From NCBI RefSeq assembly GCF_000758305.1, contig NZ_CP009458.1:3906001-3970000 (forward strand): DNA of 64,000 nucleotides, in the 5' to 3' direction. Source of the DNA: Cedecea neteri (GTDB taxonomy: Bacteria; Pseudomonadota; Gammaproteobacteria; Enterobacterales; Enterobacteriaceae). The notes under the pieces are model-generated. The model worked only from the letters and a program-made list of their open reading frames with translations. It ran no database searches and was not told where the DNA came from. Position numbers and translations under genes: made by a program. Shown piece by piece: positions 17,697 to 25,931 of this stretch. Position 1 is the first letter of the stretch, and each line of letters starts with the position of its first letter.

Positions 17697-17724
17697 ATAT
17701 AAAAAAACCCGCCGAAGCGGGTTT
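17697..17724 (-). terminator. Terminator of the hemA-kdsA operon
   Basis: AAACCCGC / GCGGGTTT stem (17705-17712, 17717-17724) with CGAA loop and a run of T on the minus strand, 15 bp after the kdsA stop. Confidence 0.85.
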
Positions 17725-17739
17725 TCTTTTTTGCAGCAA

Positions 17740-18594
17740 TTACTTGCTGGTGTCCAGCGGCTCGAAGTTTTTCACCAGATCGTCAATCGCTTTAATCTGG
17801 GTCAGGAAAGCTTCCAGCTTCGCCAGCGGCAGCGCGGATGGGCCATCGCAGCGGGCGTTGTCCGGGTCCGGGTGCGCTTCAATAAACAGACCGGCAAGGC
17901 CAGTGGCCATCCCGGCGCGAGCCAGTTCAGTAACCTGAGCACGACGGCCACTTGATGCCGCCCCAAACGGGTCACGGCATTGCAGCGCGTGGGTGACATC
18001 GAAAATCACCGGCGCGCCGTTAGAGACCTGTTTCATCACGCTGAAGCCCAGCATGTCGACAACCAGGTTGTCGTAGCCGAACTGCGTGCCGCGATCGCAC
18101 AGGATGATTTTGTCGTTGCCGCCTTCGGCGAATTTATCCACGATGTTGCCCATTTGACCTGGGCTGACGAACTGTGGCTTCTTCACGTTGATGACGGCGC
18201 CGGTTTTGGCCATCGCTTCAACCAGGTCGGTCTGGCGAGCCAGGAAAGCGGGCAGCTGAATCACGTCAACCACATCTGCCACAGGCTGTGCCTGTTGAGC
18301 TTCATGCACGTCAGTGATGATTTTCACGCCGAAGGTTTGCTTCAGCTCCTGGAAAATCTTCATGCCCTCTTCCAGGCCAGGGCCGCGGTAAGAGTGAATG
18401 GATGAACGGTTAGCTTTATCAAAAGAGGCTTTGAACACGTACGGGATACCCAGTTTTTGGGTCACGGTCACGTAGTGTTCGCAGATGCGCATCGCCAGGT
18501 CGCGAGACTCCAGAACGTTCATGCCGCCAAACAGCACAAACGGCAGGTCGTTTGCGACGTTGATATCGCCAATGTTAACCACTTTTTGTTTCAT
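17740..18594 (-). CDS. kdsA: 3-deoxy-8-phosphooctulonate synthase
   Basis: 284 residues, the same length as E. coli KdsA. It condenses phosphoenolpyruvate with D-arabinose 5-phosphate to make Kdo-8-phosphate for lipopolysaccharide in the cytosol. Conserved pieces include FVLFGGMNVLESRDLAM at the N-terminus, KASFDKANRSSIHSYRGPGL, and CDRGTQFGYDNLVVDM. The gene is last in the hemA-prfA-prmC-sirB2-sirB1-kdsA cluster, 24 bp after sirB1, and is followed by a terminator. Confidence 0.98.
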   Translation of the reverse strand: MKQKVVNIGDINVANDLPFVLFGGMNVLESRDLAMRICEHYVTVTQKLGIPYVFKASFDKANRSSIHSYRGPGLEEGMKIFQELKQTFGVKIITDVHEAQQAQPVADVVDVIQLPAFLARQTDLVEAMAKTGAVINVKKPQFVSPGQMGNIVDKFAEGGNDKIILCDRGTQFGYDNLVVDMLGFSVMKQVSNGAPVIFDVTHALQCRDPFGAASSGRRAQVTELARAGMATGLAGLFIEAHPDPDNARCDGPSALPLAKLEAFLTQIKAIDDLVKNFEPLDTSK

Positions 18595-18618
18595 ATGTTC
18601 GCCTTATCAGGTGTGAAC

Positions 18619-19428
18619 TTAATGCAGGGTAATCTGCTTGTGCGCAATCGAATTGATTTGCGCCTTAATCATTTCGCTAATCGGATCTTCCGGGCACTGC
18701 TCAACAAAATAGCTCAAGTCGTTGAGCGCCACGTGCTCACAGTCCAGCTGCGCATAAATCAGGCCGCGGTCGCGGATTTCATATGGGTCTTCAGGATTAA
18801 ACTGCAGCAGCACTTCGCTGGCGCGCAGCGCCATCTCCATCTGCCGCTCCTCCATCAGCGCGGACTTGAGCGTGTCCAGCAGTTTGCGGATCACCTCCGC
18901 GTTGTCGGACTCGTCCAGATCTTCGTCGAACAGCTCCGCCGTCGGGTTAATATTGCCTTTGATCCACACTTCCAGCGTGTGTTCATCCAGCGTGTCGCCG
19001 TTAAACGGATTGATAAGCCACATTTCGCCATCCATCCAGTCGGCGCGCAGGATAAGCTGCGTTGGGAAGATAACCGGCATCAGCGGAATATCAAGCTGTT
19101 CGGCAAGCCACAGCAAGATTGCCCCAAGGGAAACTGCGCTCCCTTGACGGCTTTTTAAAACGTTGTCCAGCCACAGGGCGTCGGACAGGCGATACACGCC
19201 GCCTGAGTCCTTAAAACCCCATTCGCCGTAAAAGAGTTCCAGCAGTTTTTCCAGCTGCAGGTCGGGATGCGCCCCCTGGCAAATCTCTTCTTTTGCCAGG
19301 CTGACCAGCTCCCCAAGCTGCGCTTTCACTTCTGCGGTCGGGAAATCATCCCGAATCAGCTGCGAGACCAGAATCATGCCCTCGCAGAGCGGTGCCTGAT
19401 TAAATTCGAAATCGGCTAACGACTTCAT
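18619..19428 (-). CDS. sirB1: SirB1 family protein (YchA)
   Basis: 269 residues matching enterobacterial SirB1/YchA. An N-terminal transglutaminase-like region carries RQGSAVSLGAILLWLAEQLD, and a TPR-containing C-terminal part has FNPEDPYEIRDRGLIYAQLDC. The biochemical role is unknown; the original link with SirA-dependent invasion gene control in Salmonella is by name only. It starts 2 bp after the sirB2 stop, so it is probably translated from the same mRNA. Confidence 0.93.
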   Translation of the reverse strand: MKSLADFEFNQAPLCEGMILVSQLIRDDFPTAEVKAQLGELVSLAKEEICQGAHPDLQLEKLLELFYGEWGFKDSGGVYRLSDALWLDNVLKSRQGSAVSLGAILLWLAEQLDIPLMPVIFPTQLILRADWMDGEMWLINPFNGDTLDEHTLEVWIKGNINPTAELFDEDLDESDNAEVIRKLLDTLKSALMEERQMEMALRASEVLLQFNPEDPYEIRDRGLIYAQLDCEHVALNDLSYFVEQCPEDPISEMIKAQINSIAHKQITLH

Positions 19429-19430
19429 AC

Positions 19431-19820
19431 TTACCCCAATATCGGTATTTTAGTGGTGGCGAGTTTTATGATGATGTAGAGCACCACCAGCCCCAGCAGA
19501 AAAGCAAACCAACGAACCTGCTGGCTGCGCGGGCGTTTTCCCAGCGCGATAAAACCTAAAGCGATATAGATAATAACGCCAAACAGCTTTTCAGTCAGCC
19601 ACGTTCCCTGCGGCGTAAAAGGATAGAAATGCGTAACCATAACCAGCGCGAAACCACTGATCAATAACAGCGTATCATTAACGTGCGGTACGATGCGCAC
19701 CCAGCGCTTGCCGGACATCACCGACCCGCGATATTGCCACCAGTAGCGTAAAACAAACAGGCTGATTGAAATAACGACGGTGAAAATATGCAGATATTTA
19801 AGTGAGAAATAAGTCGCCAA
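19431..19820 (-). CDS. sirB2: SirB2 family membrane protein (YchQ)
   Basis: 129 residues with four predicted membrane helices (about 8-25, 45-65, 75-95 and 102-122). The pattern HIFTVVISISLFVLRY near the N-terminus and HVNDTLLLISGFALV fit the SirB family. It is an inner-membrane protein of unknown function, sandwiched between prmC (20 bp upstream) and sirB1 (2 bp downstream) in the conserved operon. Confidence 0.93.
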   Translation of the reverse strand: MATYFSLKYLHIFTVVISISLFVLRYWWQYRGSVMSGKRWVRIVPHVNDTLLLISGFALVMVTHFYPFTPQGTWLTEKLFGVIIYIALGFIALGKRPRSQQVRWFAFLLGLVVLYIIIKLATTKIPILG

Positions 19821-19840
19821 AATGTCTGTTCCTTAATAAG

Positions 19841-20671
19841 TCAAAGATAGCGTCCTGACGTCAGGCGATCGTTATCGCCATAATCTTTGTAGGTTGCAAC
19901 CTCGGTAAAACCGGCGTCCCGCAGCAAACGCTGCACGCTTTCGCCCTGCGTCCAGCCGTGCTCGAGCACCAGCCAGCCACCGGGTTCGAGAAAACGGCGT
20001 GAATCGTTAACCAGAGTTTCTAAATCGGCCAGGCCATGATTCTCCGCCACCAGCGCGCTTTTCGGCTCAAAGCGAACGTCACCTTCACTGAGGTGCGGAT
20101 CGGCTTCGTCGATATACGGTGGATTACTGACAATCAGCGCAAAACGTTGGGCATCGAGGGCGCTAAACCAGTGACTTTGCAGCACTCTGACGTTGGTTAT
20201 ACCCAGGTTGTCTGCGTTCATTTTTGCCAGCTCTACCGCTTCTGGCACCACATCCAACGCGGTGACATCACAGTCAGGACGTTCGCTGGCCAGCGCCAGG
20301 GCAATAGCGCCAGTCCCGGTGCCAAGATCCAAAATTGTGCACGGAGCGGTTGGCAGCTTTGTTAACGCATGTTCGACGAGGCATTCAGTATCAGGGCGAG
20401 GAATAAGCGTCACCGGAGAAACACGCAACGGGAGCGACCAAAATTCCCGCTCCCCAACAAGGTGTGCAATCGGTTCACCGCGTTCCCGGCGCGCCAGCAG
20501 ATCATCAAGCTCGGTTTCCTGGGCTGGCGTCAGCGTAGTTTCACCAAACGCGAGAATAAACGTGCGCGATTTGCCGGTGACAAACCCCAGTAAAATCTCC
20601 GCATCTCGCTTCGGGCTTTCGCTTTGCGCCAGGCGTTGAACGGTCTGGCGAAGCCATGACTGAAACTCCAT
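19841..20671 (-). CDS. prmC: Peptide chain release factor N5-glutamine methyltransferase
   Basis: 276 residues. An N-terminal helical domain binds the release factor. The SAM-binding motif DLGTGTGAIAL is at 115-125, and the catalytic NPPY motif is at 183-186 in LIVSNPPYIDEA. It methylates the glutamine of the GGQ motif in release factors 1 and 2. Its start overlaps the prfA stop by one base (TAATG), tying it to its own substrate gene. It was formerly called hemK. Confidence 0.97.
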   Translation of the reverse strand: MEFQSWLRQTVQRLAQSESPKRDAEILLGFVTGKSRTFILAFGETTLTPAQETELDDLLARRERGEPIAHLVGEREFWSLPLRVSPVTLIPRPDTECLVEHALTKLPTAPCTILDLGTGTGAIALALASERPDCDVTALDVVPEAVELAKMNADNLGITNVRVLQSHWFSALDAQRFALIVSNPPYIDEADPHLSEGDVRFEPKSALVAENHGLADLETLVNDSRRFLEPGGWLVLEHGWTQGESVQRLLRDAGFTEVATYKDYGDNDRLTSGRYL

Positions 20672-21753
20672 TAATCCTGCTCGGACAGCGCCGCGAGCTG
20701 ATCGGCCTGGAATTCCTGCACAATCGGCTCGATCAGGGCGTCGATTTTCCCTTCCATCACTTCATCCAGACGGTAAAGGGTCAGGTTAATGCGGTGGTCG
20801 GTCACGCGCCCCTGCGGGAAGTTGTAGGTCCGGTTGCGGTCAGAGCGGTCACCGGAGCCCAGCAGGTTACGGCGGGTGGAAGCCTCTTCCTGCTGACGTT
20901 TGGCGACTTCGGCAGCGCGAATACGCGCCCCCAGTACAGAAAGCGCTTTGGCTTTGTTTTTGTGCTGAGAACGTTCATCCTGGCACTCCACCACAATGCC
21001 GGTCGGCAAGTGGGTAATACGGATGGCTGAGTCGGTGGTGTTAACGTGCTGGCCGCCCGCGCCGGAAGAACGGAAAGTATCGATGCGCAGATCCGCCGGG
21101 TTGATGTCTGGCAGTTCCGCTTCCGGGATTTCCGGCATCACCGCCACGGTACACGCGGAAGTATGAATACGCCCCTGGGATTCCGTGGCCGGGACACGCT
21201 GTACACGGTGGCCGCCGGATTCAAATTTCAGGCGACCATAGACGCCCTCGCCGCTGATTTTGGCAATCACTTCTTTGAAACCACCGTGCTCGCCTTCGTT
21301 GGCGCTGATGATTTCAATGCGCCAGCGGCGGGATTCCGCATAGCGGCTGTACATGCGGAACAAATCGCCGGCAAACAGCGCGGCTTCGTCCCCGCCGGTG
21401 CCGGCACGAACTTCGACAAACGCATTGCGCTCATCATCGGGATCTTTTGGCAGCAGCAGAACCTGAAGCTGCTGCTCCAACTCTTCGCTGCTGGTTTTCG
21501 CTTCGGCCAGTTCTTCCTGCGCCATTTCGCGCATTTCCGGGTCGCTGAGCATGCTTTCTGCAGTTTCAATGTCTTCCTGTACCTGACGCCATTGCAGGAA
21601 ACAGCGCGATACATCGCTTAACTGGGCATATTCACGAGACAGGGCGCGGAAGCGGTCCTGATCGGCAATGGTCGAGGCATCGCCAAGCAGGGCCTGAACT
21701 TCTTCATGGCGCTCCTGCAAGGCTTCCAGTTTGGCAACAATAGAAGGCTTCAT
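20671..21753 (-). CDS. prfA: Peptide chain release factor 1
   Basis: 360 residues, the same length as E. coli RF1. The stop-codon reading PxT loop appears as RVPATESQGRIHTSACTVAV, and the peptidyl-hydrolysis GGQ motif is near residue 234 in SSGAGGQHVNTTDSAIRI. It recognises UAA and UAG. It is 36 bp downstream of hemA and overlaps prmC. Confidence 0.98.
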   Translation of the reverse strand: MKPSIVAKLEALQERHEEVQALLGDASTIADQDRFRALSREYAQLSDVSRCFLQWRQVQEDIETAESMLSDPEMREMAQEELAEAKTSSEELEQQLQVLLLPKDPDDERNAFVEVRAGTGGDEAALFAGDLFRMYSRYAESRRWRIEIISANEGEHGGFKEVIAKISGEGVYGRLKFESGGHRVQRVPATESQGRIHTSACTVAVMPEIPEAELPDINPADLRIDTFRSSGAGGQHVNTTDSAIRITHLPTGIVVECQDERSQHKNKAKALSVLGARIRAAEVAKRQQEEASTRRNLLGSGDRSDRNRTYNFPQGRVTDHRINLTLYRLDEVMEGKIDALIEPIVQEFQADQLAALSEQD

Positions 21754-21789
21754 GGGCGGTGGTTCACCTTGTAATAAGAGTTGTGTGTG

Positions 21790-23046
21790 CTAATCCAGCC
21801 CGAGGCTGTTACGCAGGATTTGCAGGCGTTCGTCATCCCCGTCACGGGCGGCCTGCGTGAGCGATTTGGTTGGGGCATGAATCAGGCGGTTGGTTAGTTT
21901 CCAGGCCAGATCCTGCAGTACAGATTCCGCGTCGCCACCCTGTTGCAGGGCAGCCAGCGCTTTGGCAGCGAGGTCGTCTCTCACCTGCTCTGCCTGACTA
22001 CGGTATTCGCGAATGGTCTCGGAGGCGCTTTGCGCGCGCAGCCAGGCCATAAATTCACTGCATTCCTGCGCCACGATAGTTTCAGCCTCAACCGCCGCCG
22101 CTTTGCGCTGCGCGAGGTTGCTCTGAATAATGGCCTGCAGGTCGTCCACGCTGTAAAGGTAGGCGTTCGCCAGCTTACCGACTTCCGGTTCAACATCACG
22201 CGGTACGGCGATGTCTACCAGTAGCATCGGCTGGTTACGGCGAGCTTTAAGCGCGCGTTCCATCATCCCCTTGCCGATAATAGGCAGCGGGCTGGCGGTA
22301 GAACTGATGATGATATCGGCATCCGCCAGACGTTCGTCAATCTCGCTCAGGCTAATCACTTCCGCGCCGACCTCATCGGCCAGCACCTGGGCGCGTTCTC
22401 GGGTACGGTTGGCGATAATCATCTTCTCAACTTTGTGCTCGCGCAGATGGCGGGCAACCAGTTCAATTGTCTCCCCGGCACCGACCAGCAGGACGGTAAC
22501 CGAGGAGAGTGATTCAAAGATTTGCCGTGCCAGGGTGCAGGCAGCAAACGCGACGGAAACGGCGCTGGCGCCAATATCGGTTTCGGTGCGCACGCGCTTG
22601 GCAACGGAGAAGGACTTCTGGAACATGCGCTCCAGCTCGCTTGAAAGCGAATGACCTTTTTGGGAATCGGCAAAGGCTTTTTTCACCTGCCCGAGGATCT
22701 GAGGTTCGCCCAGCACCAGGGAATCCAGGCCGCTGGCCACGCGCATCAGATGGCTGACGGCGTCGTTATCGTGGTGCCAGTAAAGGCTTTTGCGCACTTC
22801 CTCTTCGTTGAGGTTGTGGTAGTCACACAGCCAGCGTACCAGCCCTTCGTGCAGGTTTTCCTGTTGCTCAACGCTCAGATATAACTCAGTTCTGTTACAG
22901 GTCGACAGCACCACCCCGCCCTGGACCATAGGCTGTTCCAGCAAGCTGCCCAACGCCTGGTCGAGCGTGTCTGGCGAAAACGTTACACGTTCTCGCAGCG
23001 ATACTGGCGCGGTTTTGTGGTTAATTCCTAACGCTAACAGGGTCAT
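21790..23046 (-). CDS. hemA: Glutamyl-tRNA reductase
   Basis: 418 residues from ATG 23044-23046 (MTLLALGINHKTAPVSLRER), identical in length to E. coli HemA; the 53-codon upstream frame is an artefact. The catalytic cysteine C50 lies in VVLSTCNRTELYLSV. The NADPH-binding segment VLLVGAGETIELVARHL is mid-protein, and a C-terminal dimerisation helix bundle follows. It makes glutamate-1-semialdehyde from charged tRNA-Glu, the first step of tetrapyrrole synthesis. It heads the operon and is divergent from lolB over a 202-bp gap. Confidence 0.98.
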   Translation of the reverse strand: MTLLALGINHKTAPVSLRERVTFSPDTLDQALGSLLEQPMVQGGVVLSTCNRTELYLSVEQQENLHEGLVRWLCDYHNLNEEEVRKSLYWHHDNDAVSHLMRVASGLDSLVLGEPQILGQVKKAFADSQKGHSLSSELERMFQKSFSVAKRVRTETDIGASAVSVAFAACTLARQIFESLSSVTVLLVGAGETIELVARHLREHKVEKMIIANRTRERAQVLADEVGAEVISLSEIDERLADADIIISSTASPLPIIGKGMMERALKARRNQPMLLVDIAVPRDVEPEVGKLANAYLYSVDDLQAIIQSNLAQRKAAAVEAETIVAQECSEFMAWLRAQSASETIREYRSQAEQVRDDLAAKALAALQQGGDAESVLQDLAWKLTNRLIHAPTKSLTQAARDGDDERLQILRNSLGLD

Positions 23047-23248
23047 GGAGCGGTCTGAGTAATACCGATGTTGATAAGGATTTCTGGTCGCATCATACAG
23101 GATGAGCCGAATCAATAAAAGAGAGCTTCCCCTTGCGGAGTAAGTGGATGATTTATGATTTAAGACAACATGACCGTAGACGCCCTGCCGCCCGCCCGCT
23201 AGCATGAACGGTTGACCACAAAAATGAATTTAAGGATTTGCTGCCGCC

Positions 23249-23872
23249 ATGTTGATGCCAAAAGCCCGTCTGATGCGCCTTCTGCCCCTTGCCAGCCTCG
23301 TACTGGCTGCCTGTTCAGTCAACCAACCGAGCGGCCCGGGCAAAAGTCCTGACTCGCCGCAGTGGTTAGAACACCAGCAACAAGTGCAAAAAATCACCCA
23401 ATATCAGACGCGTGGCGCTTTTGCTTATCTCTCCGATAGCCAAAAGGTATATGCCCGCTTTAATTGGCAGCAAACCGCCCCGGACCGCTACCGCCTGCTG
23501 CTGACTAACCCGCTCGGCAGCACCGAACTTGAGCTTAACGCTCAGCCGGATCGGGTTCAGTTGACCGACCGCGACGGCAAGCGCTACACCGCCACAGATG
23601 CGGAAGAGATGATCGGCAAGCTGACCGGGATGCCTATTCCGCTGAACAGCCTGCGCCAGTGGATGCTCGGCCTGCCGGGCGACTCCACAGACTACAAGCT
23701 GGACGACCAGTACCGCCTGCGCGAAGTAAATTACACCCAGGGAGGCAAAACCTGGAAAGTGGTGTACAGCGATTACGACAGCAAAACCCAGCCTTCTCTG
23801 CCGTCCAACATGGAACTGCGCGAAGGCGACCAGCGCATCAAGCTGAAAATGGACAGCTGGACGGTGAAATAA
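23249..23872 (+). CDS. lolB: Outer membrane lipoprotein insertion protein LolB
   Basis: 207 residues. The lipoprotein signal ends in LVLAAC with C22 as the acylated cysteine. The mature part has the LolB pattern YQTRGAFAYLSDSQKVYARF, LLLTNPLGSTELELN and LTGMPIPLNSLRQWMLGLPG. LolB takes lipoproteins from periplasmic LolA and inserts them in the outer membrane. The stop overlaps the ispE start by one base (TAATG). Confidence 0.97.
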   Translation: MLMPKARLMRLLPLASLVLAACSVNQPSGPGKSPDSPQWLEHQQQVQKITQYQTRGAFAYLSDSQKVYARFNWQQTAPDRYRLLLTNPLGSTELELNAQPDRVQLTDRDGKRYTATDAEEMIGKLTGMPIPLNSLRQWMLGLPGDSTDYKLDDQYRLREVNYTQGGKTWKVVYSDYDSKTQPSLPSNMELREGDQRIKLKMDSWTVK

Positions 23873-24741
23873 TGATCTCCCACTGGCCTTCTCCTGCAAA
23901 ACTGAACCTGTTTTTGTACATCACCGGCCGCCGTGCCGACGGCTATCACAACCTGCAGACACTGTTTCAGTTTCTCGATTATGGCGATACGCTGACCATC
24001 GAACCGCGTCACGACGGCATAATTCAGTTGGTGACGCCGATTGACGGCGTGCCTGACGAAGAAAACCTGATTGTGCGCGCCGCCCGTATGCTGGTGGAGT
24101 TCGCCACAGAAAAAGGCACCCTGCCAGATGGCGCAGGGGCGGATCTCGGTGTTGAAAAGCGTCTGCCGATGGGCGGCGGGCTGGGCGGTGGCTCCTCGAA
24201 CGCAGCCACCGTGCTGGTGGCGCTGAACCATCTCTGGAAAACCGGCTGCAGCGAAGACGAACTGGCCGCGCTGGGCATTCGCCTTGGTGCCGACGTGCCG
24301 GTATTTGTCAGGGGCCACGCCGCCTTTGCTGAAGGCGTCGGTGAAATCCTGACGCCGGTTGAACCTGCAGAAAAATGGTACCTGGTTGCGCATCCGGGCG
24401 TGAGTATTCCAACGCCGGTCATTTTTGGCGATCCGGACCTCCCGCGCGAAACCCCGGTCAGGTCAATTACGACGTTGCTAAAATGTGAATTTGGCAACGA
24501 TTGTGAGGTTATCGCAAGAAAACGTTTTCGCGAGGTTGATGCCGCGCTTTCCTGGCTGTTAGAATACGCGCCGTCGCGCCTGACCGGCACCGGCGCTTGT
24601 GTGTTTGCTGAATTTAACACCGAGCAGGCCGCCCGGCAGGTGCTTGAGCAAGCCCCGGAATGGCTGCATGGGTTTGTTGCGCGAGGCGTTAATAGATCTC
24701 CGCTGCATCAGGCCATATCCGGGCAAGCTGGGCATTGGTGA
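23872..24741 (+). CDS. ispE: 4-diphosphocytidyl-2-C-methyl-D-erythritol kinase
   Basis: 289 residues from ATG 23872 (MISHWPSPAKLNLFLYITGR). It is a GHMP kinase with the ATP loop LPMGGGLGGGSSNAA around residues 97-111 and the third motif LTGTGACVFAEF near 240. It phosphorylates CDP-ME in the non-mevalonate isoprenoid pathway. The start overlaps the lolB stop. A longer frame beginning in lolB is rejected. The C-terminal tail is slightly longer than in E. coli. A PurR-like operator for prs lies inside the gene. Confidence 0.97.
   Translation: MISHWPSPAKLNLFLYITGRRADGYHNLQTLFQFLDYGDTLTIEPRHDGIIQLVTPIDGVPDEENLIVRAARMLVEFATEKGTLPDGAGADLGVEKRLPMGGGLGGGSSNAATVLVALNHLWKTGCSEDELAALGIRLGADVPVFVRGHAAFAEGVGEILTPVEPAEKWYLVAHPGVSIPTPVIFGDPDLPRETPVRSITTLLKCEFGNDCEVIARKRFREVDAALSWLLEYAPSRLTGTGACVFAEFNTEQAARQVLEQAPEWLHGFVARGVNRSPLHQAISGQAGHW
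24516..24531. promoter_or_regulatory. Possible PurR box inside ispE
   Basis: AAGAAAACGTTTTCGC matches 13 of 16 positions of the PurR consensus ACGCAAACGTTTNCGT, including the central palindrome AAACGTTT. It lies about 335 bp upstream of prs, which is known to be under modest PurR control in E. coli. The bases also encode conserved IspE residues, so chance is possible. Confidence 0.4.
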
Positions 24742-24866
24742 CAACGTCACCTCGTTTCAGACGTTGCATCGTGCTCTTTAATACACCGCCTGGATGGGGG
24801 CTACCCCGCCCGCACATTATGCGGTAGCAACCATCCGCCACTGGACGCATGCCTGAGGTTCTTCTC

Positions 24867-25814
24867 GTGCCTGATATGAAGCTTTTTGCTGGTAACGCCA
24901 CCCCGGAACTAGCACAACGTATTGCCAACCGCCTGTACACCTCCCTTGGTGACGCCGCCGTCGGTCGCTTTAGCGACGGTGAAGTAAGCGTACAAATCAA
25001 CGAAAATGTACGCGGTGGTGATATTTTCATCATCCAGTCCACCTGTGCCCCAACGAACGACAACCTGATGGAACTGGTTGTTATGGTTGATGCCCTGCGC
25101 CGCGCTTCTGCAGGTCGTATCACCGCTGTTATCCCTTACTTTGGTTACGCTCGTCAGGACCGCCGCGTGCGCTCCGCTCGTGTGCCAATCACTGCGAAAG
25201 TCGTTGCTGACTTCCTCTCAAGCGTAGGGGTTGACCGTGTTCTCACCGTGGACCTGCACGCTGAACAAATCCAGGGCTTCTTTGACGTCCCGGTAGACAA
25301 CGTCTTCGGTAGCCCAATCTTGCTGGAAGATATGCTGCAAATCGGTCTGGAAAACCCAATCGTGGTTTCCCCGGACATCGGCGGCGTGGTACGTGCCCGT
25401 GCTATCGCTAAGCTGCTGAACGACACCGATATGGCTATCATCGACAAGCGCCGTCCGCGCGCTAACGTTTCTCAGGTTATGCATATCATCGGTGATGTGT
25501 CCGGCCGTGATTGCGTGCTGGTTGACGACATGATCGATACCGGCGGCACCCTGTGCAAAGCAGCGGAAGCGCTGAAAGAACGCGGCGCTAAACGCGTATT
25601 CGCCTATGCAACTCACCCAATCTTCTCCGGAAACGCGGTGCACAACCTGCGCAATTCGGTGATCGACGAAGTGATTGTCTGCGATACCATCCCGCTGTCT
25701 GACGAAATCAAAGCCCTGCCAAACGTCCGCACCCTGACCCTGTCCGGTATGCTGGCTGAAGCTATTCGTCGTATCAGCAACGAAGAATCTATCTCTGCGA
25801 TGTTCGAACACTGA
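24867..25814 (+). CDS. prs: Ribose-phosphate pyrophosphokinase
   Basis: 315 residues from GTG 24867, preceded by GAGGTTCTTCTC as in E. coli; the upstream ATG at 24849 would add six codons and is less likely. Nearly identical to E. coli Prs. The catalytic flap region YFGYARQDRRVRSARVPIT, the DLHAEQIQGFFD ATP/metal region and the PRPP-binding loop VLVDDMIDTGGTL are all present. It makes PRPP for purine, pyrimidine, NAD, His and Trp synthesis. The 125-bp gap after ispE probably holds its proximal promoter; a strong terminator follows. Confidence 0.98.
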   Translation: MPDMKLFAGNATPELAQRIANRLYTSLGDAAVGRFSDGEVSVQINENVRGGDIFIIQSTCAPTNDNLMELVVMVDALRRASAGRITAVIPYFGYARQDRRVRSARVPITAKVVADFLSSVGVDRVLTVDLHAEQIQGFFDVPVDNVFGSPILLEDMLQIGLENPIVVSPDIGGVVRARAIAKLLNDTDMAIIDKRRPRANVSQVMHIIGDVSGRDCVLVDDMIDTGGTLCKAAEALKERGAKRVFAYATHPIFSGNAVHNLRNSVIDEVIVCDTIPLSDEIKALPNVRTLTLSGMLAEAIRRISNEESISAMFEH

Positions 25815-25834
25815 TAGACGTTGCTTTTAAAACC

Positions 25835-25858
25835 CGCTGCGGCGGGTTTTTTCGTTTT
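25835..25858 (+). terminator. Terminator of prs
   Basis: AAAACCCGC and GCGGGTTTT flank a short loop, followed by TTCGTTTTT, about 20 bp after the prs stop. Confidence 0.85.
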
Positions 25859-25931
25859 TGTACTACTCTTTTTTCAATGCCTCCTTCACCTGCCTGAACG
25901 ACAGATGATGCGCTCACGGATGGAATCACAA

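Noticed and set aside
17980..19158. Long plus-strand frames opposite kdsA and sirB1
   Set aside because: Both overlap well-identified genes on the minus strand and have no recognisable family.
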